From Thioalkalivibrio denitrificans (lineage in GTDB: Bacteria; Pseudomonadota; Gammaproteobacteria; Ectothiorhodospirales; Ectothiorhodospiraceae): a DNA stretch of 64,000 nucleotides. The position numbers and the translations under genes are program-made. The stretch spans positions 18,974-82,973 of the forward strand of contig NZ_MVBK01000057.1 in NCBI RefSeq assembly GCF_002000365.1, given 5' to 3'. Below the pieces are notes generated by a model. It was not told where the DNA came from. It was given only the letters and a program-made list of their open reading frames with translations, and did no database searches. Shown in pieces: positions 9,823 through 18,153 of the stretch (the first letter of the stretch is position 1; every line of letters starts with the position of its first letter).

Positions 9823-10236
9823 GTGAATCCACTCAATCATCCCGGTAATCAGCCAGTGACTCGAATCCAGGACCCGGAGAAGCGCCGTTTTCATCGCATC
9901 AGTTTCGAGGGATCCGCCTACGTTTCCTTTGACGGAGGCGCGGAAACGCAGGTCGATCTGCTGGATCTCTCCCTGCACGGCGCACTGATTCGCACGACGG
10001 GAATGGAGGCTCAGCCTGCGCCTCAACAACGCTGCACCCTCAGGGTGCCGTTGACGCAGGACCTCGCCATTTCCATGGAGACCCGGGTGGCGCGGGTGGA
10101 AGGCGAGGAGACGGGCCTGGTGGTAGATCGGCTGGATCTCGACAGCGCGCAGCACCTGAAGCGTCTCGTGGAACTCAACCTGGGGGATGAGACCCTGCTT
10201 AATCGGGACCTTGCCGCGTTGTTCAGGAGAGAGTGA
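9823..10236 (+). CDS. PilZ domain protein, likely c-di-GMP receptor
   Basis: A 137-residue single-domain PilZ protein. Both c-di-GMP contact motifs are present: RRFHR near residue 21 (the RxxxR motif) and DLSLHGALI near residue 48 (the D/NxSxxG motif). The start is a GTG; a second GTG eleven codons later is also possible. No other domain is attached, so it would act by binding a partner after ligand binding. Nearby genes give no hint of the partner. A heptamer hairpin follows 12 bases after the stop. Confidence 0.85.
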   Translation: MNPLNHPGNQPVTRIQDPEKRRFHRISFEGSAYVSFDGGAETQVDLLDLSLHGALIRTTGMEAQPAPQQRCTLRVPLTQDLAISMETRVARVEGEETGLVVDRLDLDSAQHLKRLVELNLGDETLLNRDLAALFRRE

Positions 10237-10247
10237 GAGAAGGGCAA

Positions 10248-10335
10248 ATTCAAGATTCAAGATTCAAGATTCAAAGGGTCCCCTCGATAGATCCACGTGC
10301 CCTTCCCTTGAATCTTGAATCTTGAATCTTGAATA
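10248..10335. repeat. ATTCAAG heptamer hairpin between PilZ gene and ackA
   Basis: The left arm is three perfect ATTCAAG units plus ATTCAAA (10248-10275). The right arm is three TTGAATC units plus TTGAATA (10308-10335). The 32-base loop is unrelated to the loop of the sister copy at 7801. Arms pair almost perfectly over 28 bases. The element ends 37 bases before the ackA start codon. Confidence 0.95.
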
Positions 10336-10372
10336 TTTGATTGTTCCCTTCCACCGACATGCAGAGACCCCC

Positions 10373-11554
10373 ATGACCCAGGGACTGCTGGTGATCAATG
10401 CCGGCTCCTCGAGCATCAAGTTTGCGCTCTACGCGGTGCAGGCGCAGAGTCTCGTTCCTCACTATCGCGGCCAGGCGGACGGTCTCGGAGGCCGCAAGGC
10501 TCGGCTGAGGTTCACCGACGCTGACGGCAACCGCCTGCTGGACCATGATCTGCGGGAAAGCGCCGACCACGACGAGGCGCTTGATCGCGCATTGCAATGG
10601 CTCGAACAGCACCTGGGCGGTTTGCGGCTGCTGGCCGCCGGGCATCGCCTGGTGCATGGCGGCCCGCACTTTGACAGTCCGGTGCGCCTCGACGCGGATA
10701 CCCTCGCGCAGCTTGAAAGTTTCAGCCAGCTGGCGCCGCTTCACCAGCCCCATAACCTGAAAGCGATCCACGCGGTGGCGCGCCTGCGCCCCGATTTGGC
10801 GCAGGTGGCCTGTTTTGATACGGCCGTACACCGATCGCAACCCAGGGAGGCACAGCGCTTCGCCTTGCCGCGGGAATATGAGGAGAAGGGCATCCTGCGC
10901 TACGGTTTCCATGGCTTGTCCTACGAGTACATCGCGTCCGTGCTGCCCGATCATGACGAGCGGGCCACCCACGGTCGGACGGTGGTGGCACACCTGGGTA
11001 ACGGTGCGAGCATGTGTGCGCTGCTGGCCGGGCGCAGCATTGCCACCACCATGGGCTTCACTGCACTCGACGGGCTGCCCATGGGCCAGCGTTGCGGCAG
11101 CATCGATCCTGGCGTGCTGCTCTACCTGCTGCAAAGCGAAGGCATGAGCGCCTCCGAGCTGGAGGATCTCCTCTACCGCCGATCGGGATTGCTCGGCCTG
11201 TCCGGTATCAGCTCCGACATGCGGGAGTTGCTCGAGAGCAATGACCCCGCGGCGGCGGAGGCCGTGTCATATTATGTATATCGTGCCGTGCGGGAGGTCG
11301 GCAGCCTGGCGGCGGCCATGGGCGGACTGGATGCCCTCGTGTTTACCGCAGGGGTGGGCGAAAATGCCGCGCCGGTGCGTTCCGCCATCTGCAGGCACCT
11401 GCAATGGTTGGGGCTGTCTCTGGACGAGGAGGCCAATACGCGAGGCGATATGCGGATCAGTACTGAGGCGAGCCGGATGTCGGCATGGGTGATTCCCACC
11501 GACGAGGAACTGATGATCGCCCGGCACACGCTGGATTGTCTGCAGAATCCTTGA
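10373..11554 (+). CDS. ackA: Acetate kinase
   Basis: Interconverts acetyl phosphate + ADP and acetate + ATP in the cytoplasm. The 393-residue product has the phosphate-binding N-terminus (LVINAGSSSIKFAL), FDTAVHRSQP, the YGFHGLSYEYI motif, HLGNGASMCAL, and the C-terminal VFTAGVGENAAPVR. The ATG at 10373 gives the conserved start; an upstream frame through the repeat is rejected. No phosphotransacetylase gene is next to it. It lies at the head of the sulfonate block, so I infer it harvests ATP from the acetyl phosphate that Xsc makes. A second, general role in overflow metabolism cannot be excluded. Confidence 0.94.
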   Translation: MTQGLLVINAGSSSIKFALYAVQAQSLVPHYRGQADGLGGRKARLRFTDADGNRLLDHDLRESADHDEALDRALQWLEQHLGGLRLLAAGHRLVHGGPHFDSPVRLDADTLAQLESFSQLAPLHQPHNLKAIHAVARLRPDLAQVACFDTAVHRSQPREAQRFALPREYEEKGILRYGFHGLSYEYIASVLPDHDERATHGRTVVAHLGNGASMCALLAGRSIATTMGFTALDGLPMGQRCGSIDPGVLLYLLQSEGMSASELEDLLYRRSGLLGLSGISSDMRELLESNDPAAAEAVSYYVYRAVREVGSLAAAMGGLDALVFTAGVGENAAPVRSAICRHLQWLGLSLDEEANTRGDMRISTEASRMSAWVIPTDEELMIARHTLDCLQNP

Positions 11555-11717
11555 CCTGGACTCCTGGCCCTCGGATTTCCGTCGTCGACATGGGCCTGCT
11601 ATGGTCCTTTTGGGGCCAATCATGCGCGCGGGTTCGGCAGGCCGGCGTTGCGGCATCGCCCCTGATGCGATCAAATGCTGATGCAAAGACGCCGGGAATG
11701 ACAAATCCGGGTGCGCC

Positions 11718-12539
11718 ATGTCCACTGCGCGGCGTACCGACCTCACAGGGTATTGCATGGTGGAAGCGACGACTGTCAGGAAGCAACGACAAACCGGTTC
11801 GGCGGCGGCCCGCACGCTCGAGGTGATGCGTGCGGTGACCCATGCCGGGTTGCCCCTGGCGCTTCCCGAGATTTCCGATCTGGTGGGCCTGCCCAAGCCC
11901 ACGGTGCATCGCATCGTGTCGCTGCTTGAGGAGGAGGGTTACCTGGTCAAGGATGAGACCGGACGACGTTTCGTGCCCGGGCCCCAGCTGCGGGATCTCT
12001 CCTACCGGGTCTTTCAGTGCGAGGCCCTGCGCGGGCCCCGGCATCTCATCCTGCAGCAGCTGGCCCAAAGGGTCGGCGAGGCGTGCAACATCGTGCTGCT
12101 GGACGGCGATCGCATCACCTACCTGGACCGCGTTGACTCCGCCTGGCCGCTCAGGCTGCGTTTCGAGGTGGGCTCCCACGTGCCCCTGCATTGCACGGCC
12201 ACCGGTAAACTGCTGCTGGCCATGCAACCGAAGCGGGTGCGGGATCGGCTGGTGTCGTCCCTGACGCTGGAGGCCAAGACGCCTCACACCATCACCGGGT
12301 TGGAGGCATTTCAGCAGGAACTCGCCCGCATCCGGCGCGAGGAGGTGGGTATCGACAACGAGGAATTCATCGAAGGTATGGCCTGTATCGCCGTGCCCAT
12401 CCACCCGCCCAAGGGCCCGCCCATTGTGGCCGTATCCATCCATGCCTCCATTCCCCGGCGTTCCCTGGACGATCTGCGCGCATTATTGCCGGACCTGCGT
12501 GAAGCCGCGCGGGCTCTGGCACCCGTCATGTACTCCTGA
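11718..12539 (+). CDS. IclR family transcriptional regulator
   Basis: A 273-residue regulator with an N-terminal winged helix (ISDLVGLPKPTVHRIVSLLEEEGYL) and a C-terminal IclR effector domain (PLHCTATGKLLLA, GIDNEEFIEGMACIAVPI). IclR proteins often control aromatic, glyoxylate or organic-acid catabolism. Its place directly upstream of xsc makes it the obvious candidate to control the sulfonate genes; known sau operons use a LysR-type SauR, so this would be a different regulator type. A second ATG at 11757 is an equally good start. The ligand is not known. Confidence 0.88.
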   Translation: MSTARRTDLTGYCMVEATTVRKQRQTGSAAARTLEVMRAVTHAGLPLALPEISDLVGLPKPTVHRIVSLLEEEGYLVKDETGRRFVPGPQLRDLSYRVFQCEALRGPRHLILQQLAQRVGEACNIVLLDGDRITYLDRVDSAWPLRLRFEVGSHVPLHCTATGKLLLAMQPKRVRDRLVSSLTLEAKTPHTITGLEAFQQELARIRREEVGIDNEEFIEGMACIAVPIHPPKGPPIVAVSIHASIPRRSLDDLRALLPDLREAARALAPVMYS

Positions 12540-12848
12540 CACGGCATCCCGGACCCTCCGGCAATTCGAGTAAAGGATTGCCTTTCTCCCGCAACTCTTT
12601 CATCGCGCTGGCAAAGTGCAGGGTGTTCTGCGTCGAGCCGGCTCGTTGGTCCAGCGTCTTCCGTCAAAATTTTGCCTGAGGATTGCAAAAACGCACAAAA
12701 ATGAGACGAAATATCTCGGGAATGGTCTATACTGGGCCCTTGTGTTGATTTGTCTGGTGTGCCCACCTTCCCGAAGCGCCTGTCGGCGAGCGACGTGCAA
12801 CGATCCGGCAGGCGGCGCGCCAGACCCCATTAGCGAGGGAGAAGACCG
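12540..12848 (+). promoter_or_regulatory. Control region upstream of xsc
   Basis: A 309-base gap with no gene. AT content rises sharply around 12660-12735. A dyad GAGACGAAATATCTC lies at 12703-12717 and a TATACT hexamer at 12728-12733. The dyad is the size typical of IclR-type operators and sits where a regulator could block or recruit polymerase. A good -35 hexamer is not evident. The xsc ribosome site (GAGGGAGAAG) closes the region. Confidence 0.45.
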
Positions 12849-14594
12849 ATGAAACGCATGACCCCGAGTGAGGCATTGGTGGAGACGATGGTGGCCCACG
12901 GCGTGAAGAACGTGTTCGGTATCGTGGGATCGGCGTTCATGGATGCACTGGACATCTTCGAGCCGGCGGGGATCCGCTTCATTCCCACGGTACACGAACA
13001 GGGGTCCGCGCACATGGCGGATGGATATGCGCGTGTGACGGGTCGCCACGGGGTGTGCATCGCGCAGAACGGACCCGGGATCACGAACTTTGTCACGGGG
13101 ATTGCCGCGGCGTACTGGGCGCACAGCCCGGTGGTGGCGATCACGCCGGAGACGGGGACCAACTCCCAGGGTCTTGGCGGTTTCCAGGAGGCGGAGCAGC
13201 TGCCGTTTTTCGAGAAGATCACCTGTTACCAGGGCAACGTGAGCCGCTCGGACCGCATGGCGGAATTTACGGGGCGCTGCTTTAACCGGGCGATCAACGC
13301 CAATGCGCCGACCCAGCTCAACATTCCGCGGGATCTGTTCTACGGCGAGATCGAGTGCGAGATCCCGGGGCCGAAGCGTCTCGAGCGCGGTGCAGGCGGC
13401 GAGCGCGAGCTGGATCGTGCAGCGCAGCTGCTGGCGGAGGCGCGTTTCCCGGTGATCATTTCCGGGGGCGGTGTAGTGCTCTCGGAGGGTGTTCAGGATT
13501 GCGTCGCGCTGGCAGAGCGCCTGAGCGCGCCGGTGGTCAACAGCTACCTGCACAACGACTCCTTCCCGGCGAGCCACAAGCTGTGGGCTGGCCCGCTGGG
13601 CTACCAGGGCTCCAAGGCGGGCATGCAGTTGATGGCGAAGGCCGACGTGGTCCTGGCGCTTGGCAGCCGGCTTGGGCCCTTTGGCACGCTGCCGCAACAC
13701 GGACTCGATTACTGGCCCAGGGAGGCGCGCATCATCCAGGTGGATGCCAATCCCGACATGCTGGGCCTGGTCAAGGGCACGGACGTGGATCTGCTGGGTG
13801 ATGCGGCGGCCGTGGCGCGGGCGCTGCTTGCGCGGCTCAAGGATCGCAAGCTGGCCTGCGACGCGAACCGCGACGAACGCCTCGGCACCATCGAGTCCAC
13901 CAAGGCCGAATGGGAGAAGGAGCTCGATGGCTGGAGTCACGAGCGTGACGAGTGGAGCCTGAAGGTGGCGGACAGCGATGGCGGACTGCATCCACGCCAG
14001 GTGCTTCGCGAGCTGGAGAAGGCCATGCCGGGCAACGCCATGGTTTCCACGGATATCGGCAACATCTGCTCGGTGTCCAATTCCTACCTGCGCTTTGAGC
14101 AGCCGAGGAGTTTCTTTGCGGCGATGAGTTTCGGCAACTGCGGTTACGCGCTGCCGGCGATCATCGGCTGCAAGGTGGGCGCGCCGGATCGCCCCGCGGT
14201 GGCGTACGTGGGTGACGGCGCGTGGGCGATGAGCATGGTGGAGATCCTGACCTGTGTTCGGGAAAACATCCCGGTGACGGCGGTGGTGTTCAACAACCGT
14301 CAGTGGGGCGCGGAGAAGAAGAACCAGGTGGATTACTACGGCGAGCGTTTCGTGGGCTCGAACCTCAACAGCCCTTCATGGGCGGGCATCGCGCGTTCCA
14401 TGGGTGCCGAGGGGGTGACCATCGACAAGCTCGACGAGGTGGGCGGTGCGCTTGCCGCGGCGTGTGAGGCGCAAAAGCAGGGCAAGACCACAGTGATCGA
14501 GATCAACGTCTCGCGCGAGCTGGGCGATCCGTTCCGCCGTGATGCGCTCAAGGCACCCAGGCGCCTGCTGGACAAGTATAAGAAGTACATGTGA
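12849..14594 (+). CDS. xsc: Sulfoacetaldehyde acetyltransferase (Xsc)
   Basis: Thiamine-diphosphate enzyme that splits sulfoacetaldehyde with phosphate into acetyl phosphate and sulfite. The 581-residue product belongs to the acetolactate-synthase superfamily but matches Xsc: start MTPSEALVETMVAHGVKNVFG, cofactor-activating Glu50 in TVHEQGSAHMADGYARVTG, TETGTNSQGLGGFQEAEQ-like region near residue 100, and the ThDP motif GDGAWAMSMVEIL with FNNRQWG. Acetolactate synthases lack the GGFQEAEQ and NRQWGAEKKNQVDYY segments. Length fits the family (about 590). It is the diagnostic gene of this sulfonate block. Confidence 0.94.
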   Translation: MKRMTPSEALVETMVAHGVKNVFGIVGSAFMDALDIFEPAGIRFIPTVHEQGSAHMADGYARVTGRHGVCIAQNGPGITNFVTGIAAAYWAHSPVVAITPETGTNSQGLGGFQEAEQLPFFEKITCYQGNVSRSDRMAEFTGRCFNRAINANAPTQLNIPRDLFYGEIECEIPGPKRLERGAGGERELDRAAQLLAEARFPVIISGGGVVLSEGVQDCVALAERLSAPVVNSYLHNDSFPASHKLWAGPLGYQGSKAGMQLMAKADVVLALGSRLGPFGTLPQHGLDYWPREARIIQVDANPDMLGLVKGTDVDLLGDAAAVARALLARLKDRKLACDANRDERLGTIESTKAEWEKELDGWSHERDEWSLKVADSDGGLHPRQVLRELEKAMPGNAMVSTDIGNICSVSNSYLRFEQPRSFFAAMSFGNCGYALPAIIGCKVGAPDRPAVAYVGDGAWAMSMVEILTCVRENIPVTAVVFNNRQWGAEKKNQVDYYGERFVGSNLNSPSWAGIARSMGAEGVTIDKLDEVGGALAAACEAQKQGKTTVIEINVSRELGDPFRRDALKAPRRLLDKYKKYM

Positions 14595-14931
14595 TCGACG
14601 ACGGTGCCGGTGCGGGTTCCCGAAAGGCTGTTCCGCACCGGTGCCTGTCCGGTAAGAGGGTGAACACACCATCGAGCCGGGGCGGAGCCCCCTCGGTGTC
14701 GGCGTAACGGAGTGAACAGAGGACGTACAACGAGGAGAAAAGAGGTCAATACTCAAATGTGCGGACGGGCGGGCTGACTGCCCCCCGGATCCGCAAGGCC
14801 GGAACGCCGCCGGACACCCTGCAGAGGGCCGGGCGGGGCAGCCATCCGGCCGCGCATAACAGCGCACCCCGGGTCGACCAGCCTGCATGGCCGGTGGACG
14901 ACGGCGGTGCCAATACGCTGGAGGAGTGAGG
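14595..14931 (+). other. Gap between xsc and tctA
   Basis: A 337-base gap without a convincing gene. A 9-base-pair hairpin (CCGGTGCGG ... CCGCACCGG, 14611-14642) follows the xsc stop; there is no T run, so it may mark RNA processing rather than termination. A ribosome-site-like AGAGG precedes a six-codon frame starting at 14758 (peptide MCGRAG), which could be a leader peptide or chance. The tctA ribosome site GGAGGAG lies at its end. Confidence 0.4.
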
Positions 14932-16458
14932 GTGGAGTTACTGACGTACCTTCCACAGGTGTTTTCCGGGGTCAATATCCTGATCCTGGTGCTGGGCACC
15001 ATCATCGGCCTGCTACTGGGGTCCATGCCCGGTGTCAGCCCCACCATGGCCGTGGCCCTGCTCATCCCCTTTACGTTCCACATGGATTCCACTGCCGGGC
15101 TGATCCTGCTCGGCGTGATCTATGCCTCCACTGTCGCGGGTGGGGCGGTGAGTGCGATCCTGATCAACATCCCGGGTGCGCCCGCCAACATCGCCACGAT
15201 CCTCGACGGCCATCCCATGGCCCGCAACGGTCGCGCCACCGAGGCGCTGCATTACTGTTTCATCAGTTCCGGCATCGGCGGCATTCTGGGTGTGCTGGTA
15301 CTGATCTTCTTCACGCCGCCGCTGGCGGAACTCGCACTGCGCTTCGGGCCGTCGGAACTGTTCTGGGTGGCCATCCTCGGCGTGACGGTGATCGGTTCCC
15401 TGGGCAGCACGTCGGTGCTCAAGGGCCTGATCGCAGGGGCCTTCGGCATCTGGATCTCCCTGATCGGCTTCAACCCCATCCTCGGCACCGAACGCTTCGT
15501 GTTCTCCGGTCACCTGCAGGGCGGGATCAGCATCGTCCCCGCCCTCATCGGCCTGTTCGCCATTCCCCAGGTGCTGTACATGGTGGAGAGCGCATGGCGG
15601 GGCCAGACGGGAGAGCAGTTCCAGATGGAGGGGCGCAGCATCTGGCAGTCCGTACGCTACAACCTGCGTCGGGTGCGTTCCCTTTCACTCGGCAGCGTGG
15701 TGGGCGCCGTCGTCGGCCTGATACCGGGCGCGGGTGGCCAGATCGCCGGGCTGTTGGCATACGACCAGGACAAGAAGTTCAGCGGACATCCGGAGAAGTA
15801 TGGCAAGGGCGAGCCCGACGGTGTCATCGCTTCTGAAAGCGCCAACAACGCCATGGTGGGATCATCGCTCGTGCCCATGTTTTCCCTGGGTATTCCTGGC
15901 AGCCCCACCGCTGCGGTACTGCTGGGCGGTCTGCTCATCCAGGGGCTGTTCCCGGGCCCGGATCTTTTCACCCAGCACGCCAGCGTGGTGTGGACCTTCC
16001 TCGGCGCGCTGCTGTGCGCCCAGATACTGCTCATGGTGTTCGGCCTGTACATCAGCTCCCTGAGCCGGTTCGTGATCGGCATTCCCAAGGAGTACATGGC
16101 GGGCGCGGTGGCCGTGCTGGCCATCTTCGGCACCTACAGCGTGCAGCACAGCTTCTCTGACGTGCTGGTGATGCTCGTGCTGGGTACCGGCATGTACTTC
16201 TTCATGCGTTACGGTTTCAGCCCGGGGCCTGTGGTGCTTGGCATCATCCTCGGGCCCATCGCGGAGGAGAATCTCCTGCAGGGGCTGATCATCGCGCCCG
16301 CGCTGGACGGCCCGATGCCGTACTTCTTCACCGGCACCATCAACCTGATCCTGATCGGCCTGTGCGTCATGTCGATCGGATACAGCATCTACAGTGAGCT
16401 CAAGATCCGCAGCCGCCGCAGGGCCGGTGAGCGAGCCGGGGGGGCGCCCGAGGCATGA
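14932..16458 (+). CDS. tctA: Tripartite tricarboxylate-type transporter, large permease (TctA)
   Basis: Large membrane subunit of a TctABC-type secondary importer. The 508-residue product has about twelve hydrophobic segments and the two TctA signatures: GSMPGVSPTMAVALLIPFT near residue 26 and its repeat VVGLIPGAGGQIAGLLAY near 260, plus SANNAMVGSSLVPMFSLGIPGSPTAA. The GTG at 14932, just after GGAGGAG, gives a start in the membrane; the ATG at 14887 would add 15 polar residues. It overlaps tctB by ATGA. Located between xsc and the sauS/sauT-like genes, so the substrate is inferred to be sulfoacetate or a related sulfonate. Confidence 0.93.
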   Translation: MELLTYLPQVFSGVNILILVLGTIIGLLLGSMPGVSPTMAVALLIPFTFHMDSTAGLILLGVIYASTVAGGAVSAILINIPGAPANIATILDGHPMARNGRATEALHYCFISSGIGGILGVLVLIFFTPPLAELALRFGPSELFWVAILGVTVIGSLGSTSVLKGLIAGAFGIWISLIGFNPILGTERFVFSGHLQGGISIVPALIGLFAIPQVLYMVESAWRGQTGEQFQMEGRSIWQSVRYNLRRVRSLSLGSVVGAVVGLIPGAGGQIAGLLAYDQDKKFSGHPEKYGKGEPDGVIASESANNAMVGSSLVPMFSLGIPGSPTAAVLLGGLLIQGLFPGPDLFTQHASVVWTFLGALLCAQILLMVFGLYISSLSRFVIGIPKEYMAGAVAVLAIFGTYSVQHSFSDVLVMLVLGTGMYFFMRYGFSPGPVVLGIILGPIAEENLLQGLIIAPALDGPMPYFFTGTINLILIGLCVMSIGYSIYSELKIRSRRRAGERAGGAPEA

Positions 16459-16904
16459 CCATCTGGAAGCAACGGATCATTGCCATTGCGAGCATCCTGG
16501 TGGCTGCCGGGCTGGTCGTCTGGTCTTCTCCGGAAGCGCGGCCCGGTTACGAGTTTCCGCGCATGGTGGCCTGGACCATGCTGGTGCTTTCCGCGGTGCT
16601 TGCGCTGATGGCTTTCAAGCCCGGCAAGGTGGTGATTCCCGCCGACATCGAATCGGTCCCGATGCGCATCATCTGGCCGATGCTGGTCATTCTCGCGGGC
16701 ATGGCCTATCTCGCACCGCGTCTGGGCTTCCTGTCCACATCGTTTCTCGTGTTCGTGGCCACTGCCCTGGTCTTCAGCCCGGACCGCCTCGGCGTACGTC
16801 GCATCGCGCTGGTGGTGGCCATTGCCGCGTGTTTTACCGTGAGTCTGTATCTGTTGTTCGTGCTGTTGCTTGGTGTGCAATTGCCGCGAGCCCTGCTGTT
16901 CTGA
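16455..16904 (+). CDS. tctB: Tripartite tricarboxylate-type transporter, small permease (TctB)
   Basis: Small membrane subunit of the importer. The 149-residue product has four hydrophobic segments (IIAIASILVAAGLVVW; MLVLSAVLALMAF; IWPMLVILAGMAYLAPRLGF; LVVAIAACFTVSLYLLFVLL), the DUF1468/TctB layout. Its ATG overlaps the tctA stop. Sequence conservation in TctB is low, so the call rests on topology and position between tctA and tctC. Confidence 0.88.
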   Translation: MTIWKQRIIAIASILVAAGLVVWSSPEARPGYEFPRMVAWTMLVLSAVLALMAFKPGKVVIPADIESVPMRIIWPMLVILAGMAYLAPRLGFLSTSFLVFVATALVFSPDRLGVRRIALVVAIAACFTVSLYLLFVLLLGVQLPRALLF

Positions 16905-16918
16905 ACGAGCCCAACAGC

Positions 16919-16939
16919 GGGCCGGCCATGCACCGGCCC
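16919..16939 (+). promoter_or_regulatory. Hairpin between tctB and tctC
   Basis: A perfect 7-base-pair GC stem (GGGCCGG, loop CCATGCA, CCGGCCC) in the 72-base gap before tctC, without a T run. It could stabilise the tctC end of the message, since binding proteins are usually needed in excess over their permeases. That role is inference. Confidence 0.5.
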
Positions 16940-16976
16940 CAAAACCAACCCAATGGGATGTAAGGAGGAATGAAGC

Positions 16977-17954
16977 ATGATCAAGCGACTCAGCAAGTAT
17001 CTCATGCCGTTGATGGCCGTACCGGTGGCGTTCGCCCTCGGGGCGCTCGGCACCGTCAAGGCGGACTGGCCCGATCGTCCGCTGACCATGATGATCCCGT
17101 ACACCGCAGGCGGCGCGTCGGATTTCCAGGCACGCATCGTGACGATTCCTTCCGAGGATGAACTCGGGCAGCCGGTGGCGATCATCAACCGACCCGGCGC
17201 CGGCGGTCAGGTGGGCTGGAACCAGTTCGCCGCAGGTGCCCGCAAGGACGGCTCTGAACTGGCCGGTTACAACGTGCCGCACTTCATCGCCCAGTCCATT
17301 ATGCACACCACTCAGTACAACAAGGACAACCTGGAGCCTGTTGCCAACTGGGGCGCCGATCCGGCGGTACTGATCGTCTCGCGGGACAGCCAGTTCGACA
17401 CGCTGGAGGACCTGGTCGAGTATGCCAAGGCCAATCCCGGGCGCGTGACGGTCTCCGGTGCGGGCCAGTTCGTGGGTCATCACATCGCCACCCTGCAGCT
17501 GGAGCGTGCTGCGGGTATCGAGCTGCGCTACGTGCCCACATCCGGCGGCGTGGACGCCATGCGCTTCGTGCAGGGCGGCCAGTCCATGGCCGGCTTCAAC
17601 AACCTGTCAGATGCCTATCGCGCCCGCGATCGCCTGAAGATCCTGGCCATCGCGGATCTGGAGCGGGATGAGGAGTTCCTGCCGGATGTTCCCACCCTCA
17701 AGGAACGGGGTTTCGACGTGGATGACACCAGCGTGAACTTCCGCGGTGTCATGGCGCCGCAGGGCGTGCCTGCCGACCGCCTCGAGATGCTGTCCGAGGC
17801 GTTCGTCAACATGTTCAACGACGATCGTGTCAAGCGCCGCATGTCGGCCGGCGGTTCACCGCTGCGCGTCATGAACCGGGAAGAGACTCGCGCACTCTGG
17901 GATCGTCAGCAGCAGACCCTGGAGCAGCTGTTCGAGGGCATGGAGGCAAACTGA
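16977..17954 (+). CDS. tctC: Tripartite tricarboxylate-type transporter, periplasmic binding protein (TctC)
   Basis: Periplasmic solute-binding subunit. The 325-residue product has a signal peptide (KYLMPLMAVPVAFALGALGTVKA, cleavage near residue 29), then the TctC/Bug fold: PLTMMIPYTAGGASDFQAR, INRPGAGGQVGWNQFA, and the C-terminal NFRGVMAPQGVPADRLEMLSEAF. A strong AAGGAGG ribosome site precedes it, stronger than those of the two permeases. Bug-type proteins bind many carboxylates; sulfoacetate is inferred from neighbours. Tricarboxylates or other sulfonates remain possible. Confidence 0.92.
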   Translation: MIKRLSKYLMPLMAVPVAFALGALGTVKADWPDRPLTMMIPYTAGGASDFQARIVTIPSEDELGQPVAIINRPGAGGQVGWNQFAAGARKDGSELAGYNVPHFIAQSIMHTTQYNKDNLEPVANWGADPAVLIVSRDSQFDTLEDLVEYAKANPGRVTVSGAGQFVGHHIATLQLERAAGIELRYVPTSGGVDAMRFVQGGQSMAGFNNLSDAYRARDRLKILAIADLERDEEFLPDVPTLKERGFDVDDTSVNFRGVMAPQGVPADRLEMLSEAFVNMFNDDRVKRRMSAGGSPLRVMNREETRALWDRQQQTLEQLFEGMEAN

Positions 17955-18153
17955 AGTCCGGACAGGTCCATTGGACCCGTCACGGGCTGGTTTCACAGGG
18001 GTGCGCCAAGGATGGCCAGCGGGGGGTCAGGGATGGCCCGTCCCCTGATTTTGAATCATCGGGTGCCGGCGCGGCCGGTGTCCTTAAAGGGATTCCCTAT
18101 CCGGAGCAGAATCCTTTCCCGGACAGTGGGGATCCTGGCAGAGAGCAAGGCTT

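Noticed and set aside
12849-14594. Acetolactate synthase
   Set aside because: Same superfamily, but the Xsc-specific segments are present, no small subunit gene follows, and the neighbours are sulfonate genes.
16970-17161. Small frame overlapping the tctC start
   Set aside because: It shares the tctC ribosome site but is out of frame with the clear signal peptide and binding-protein fold.
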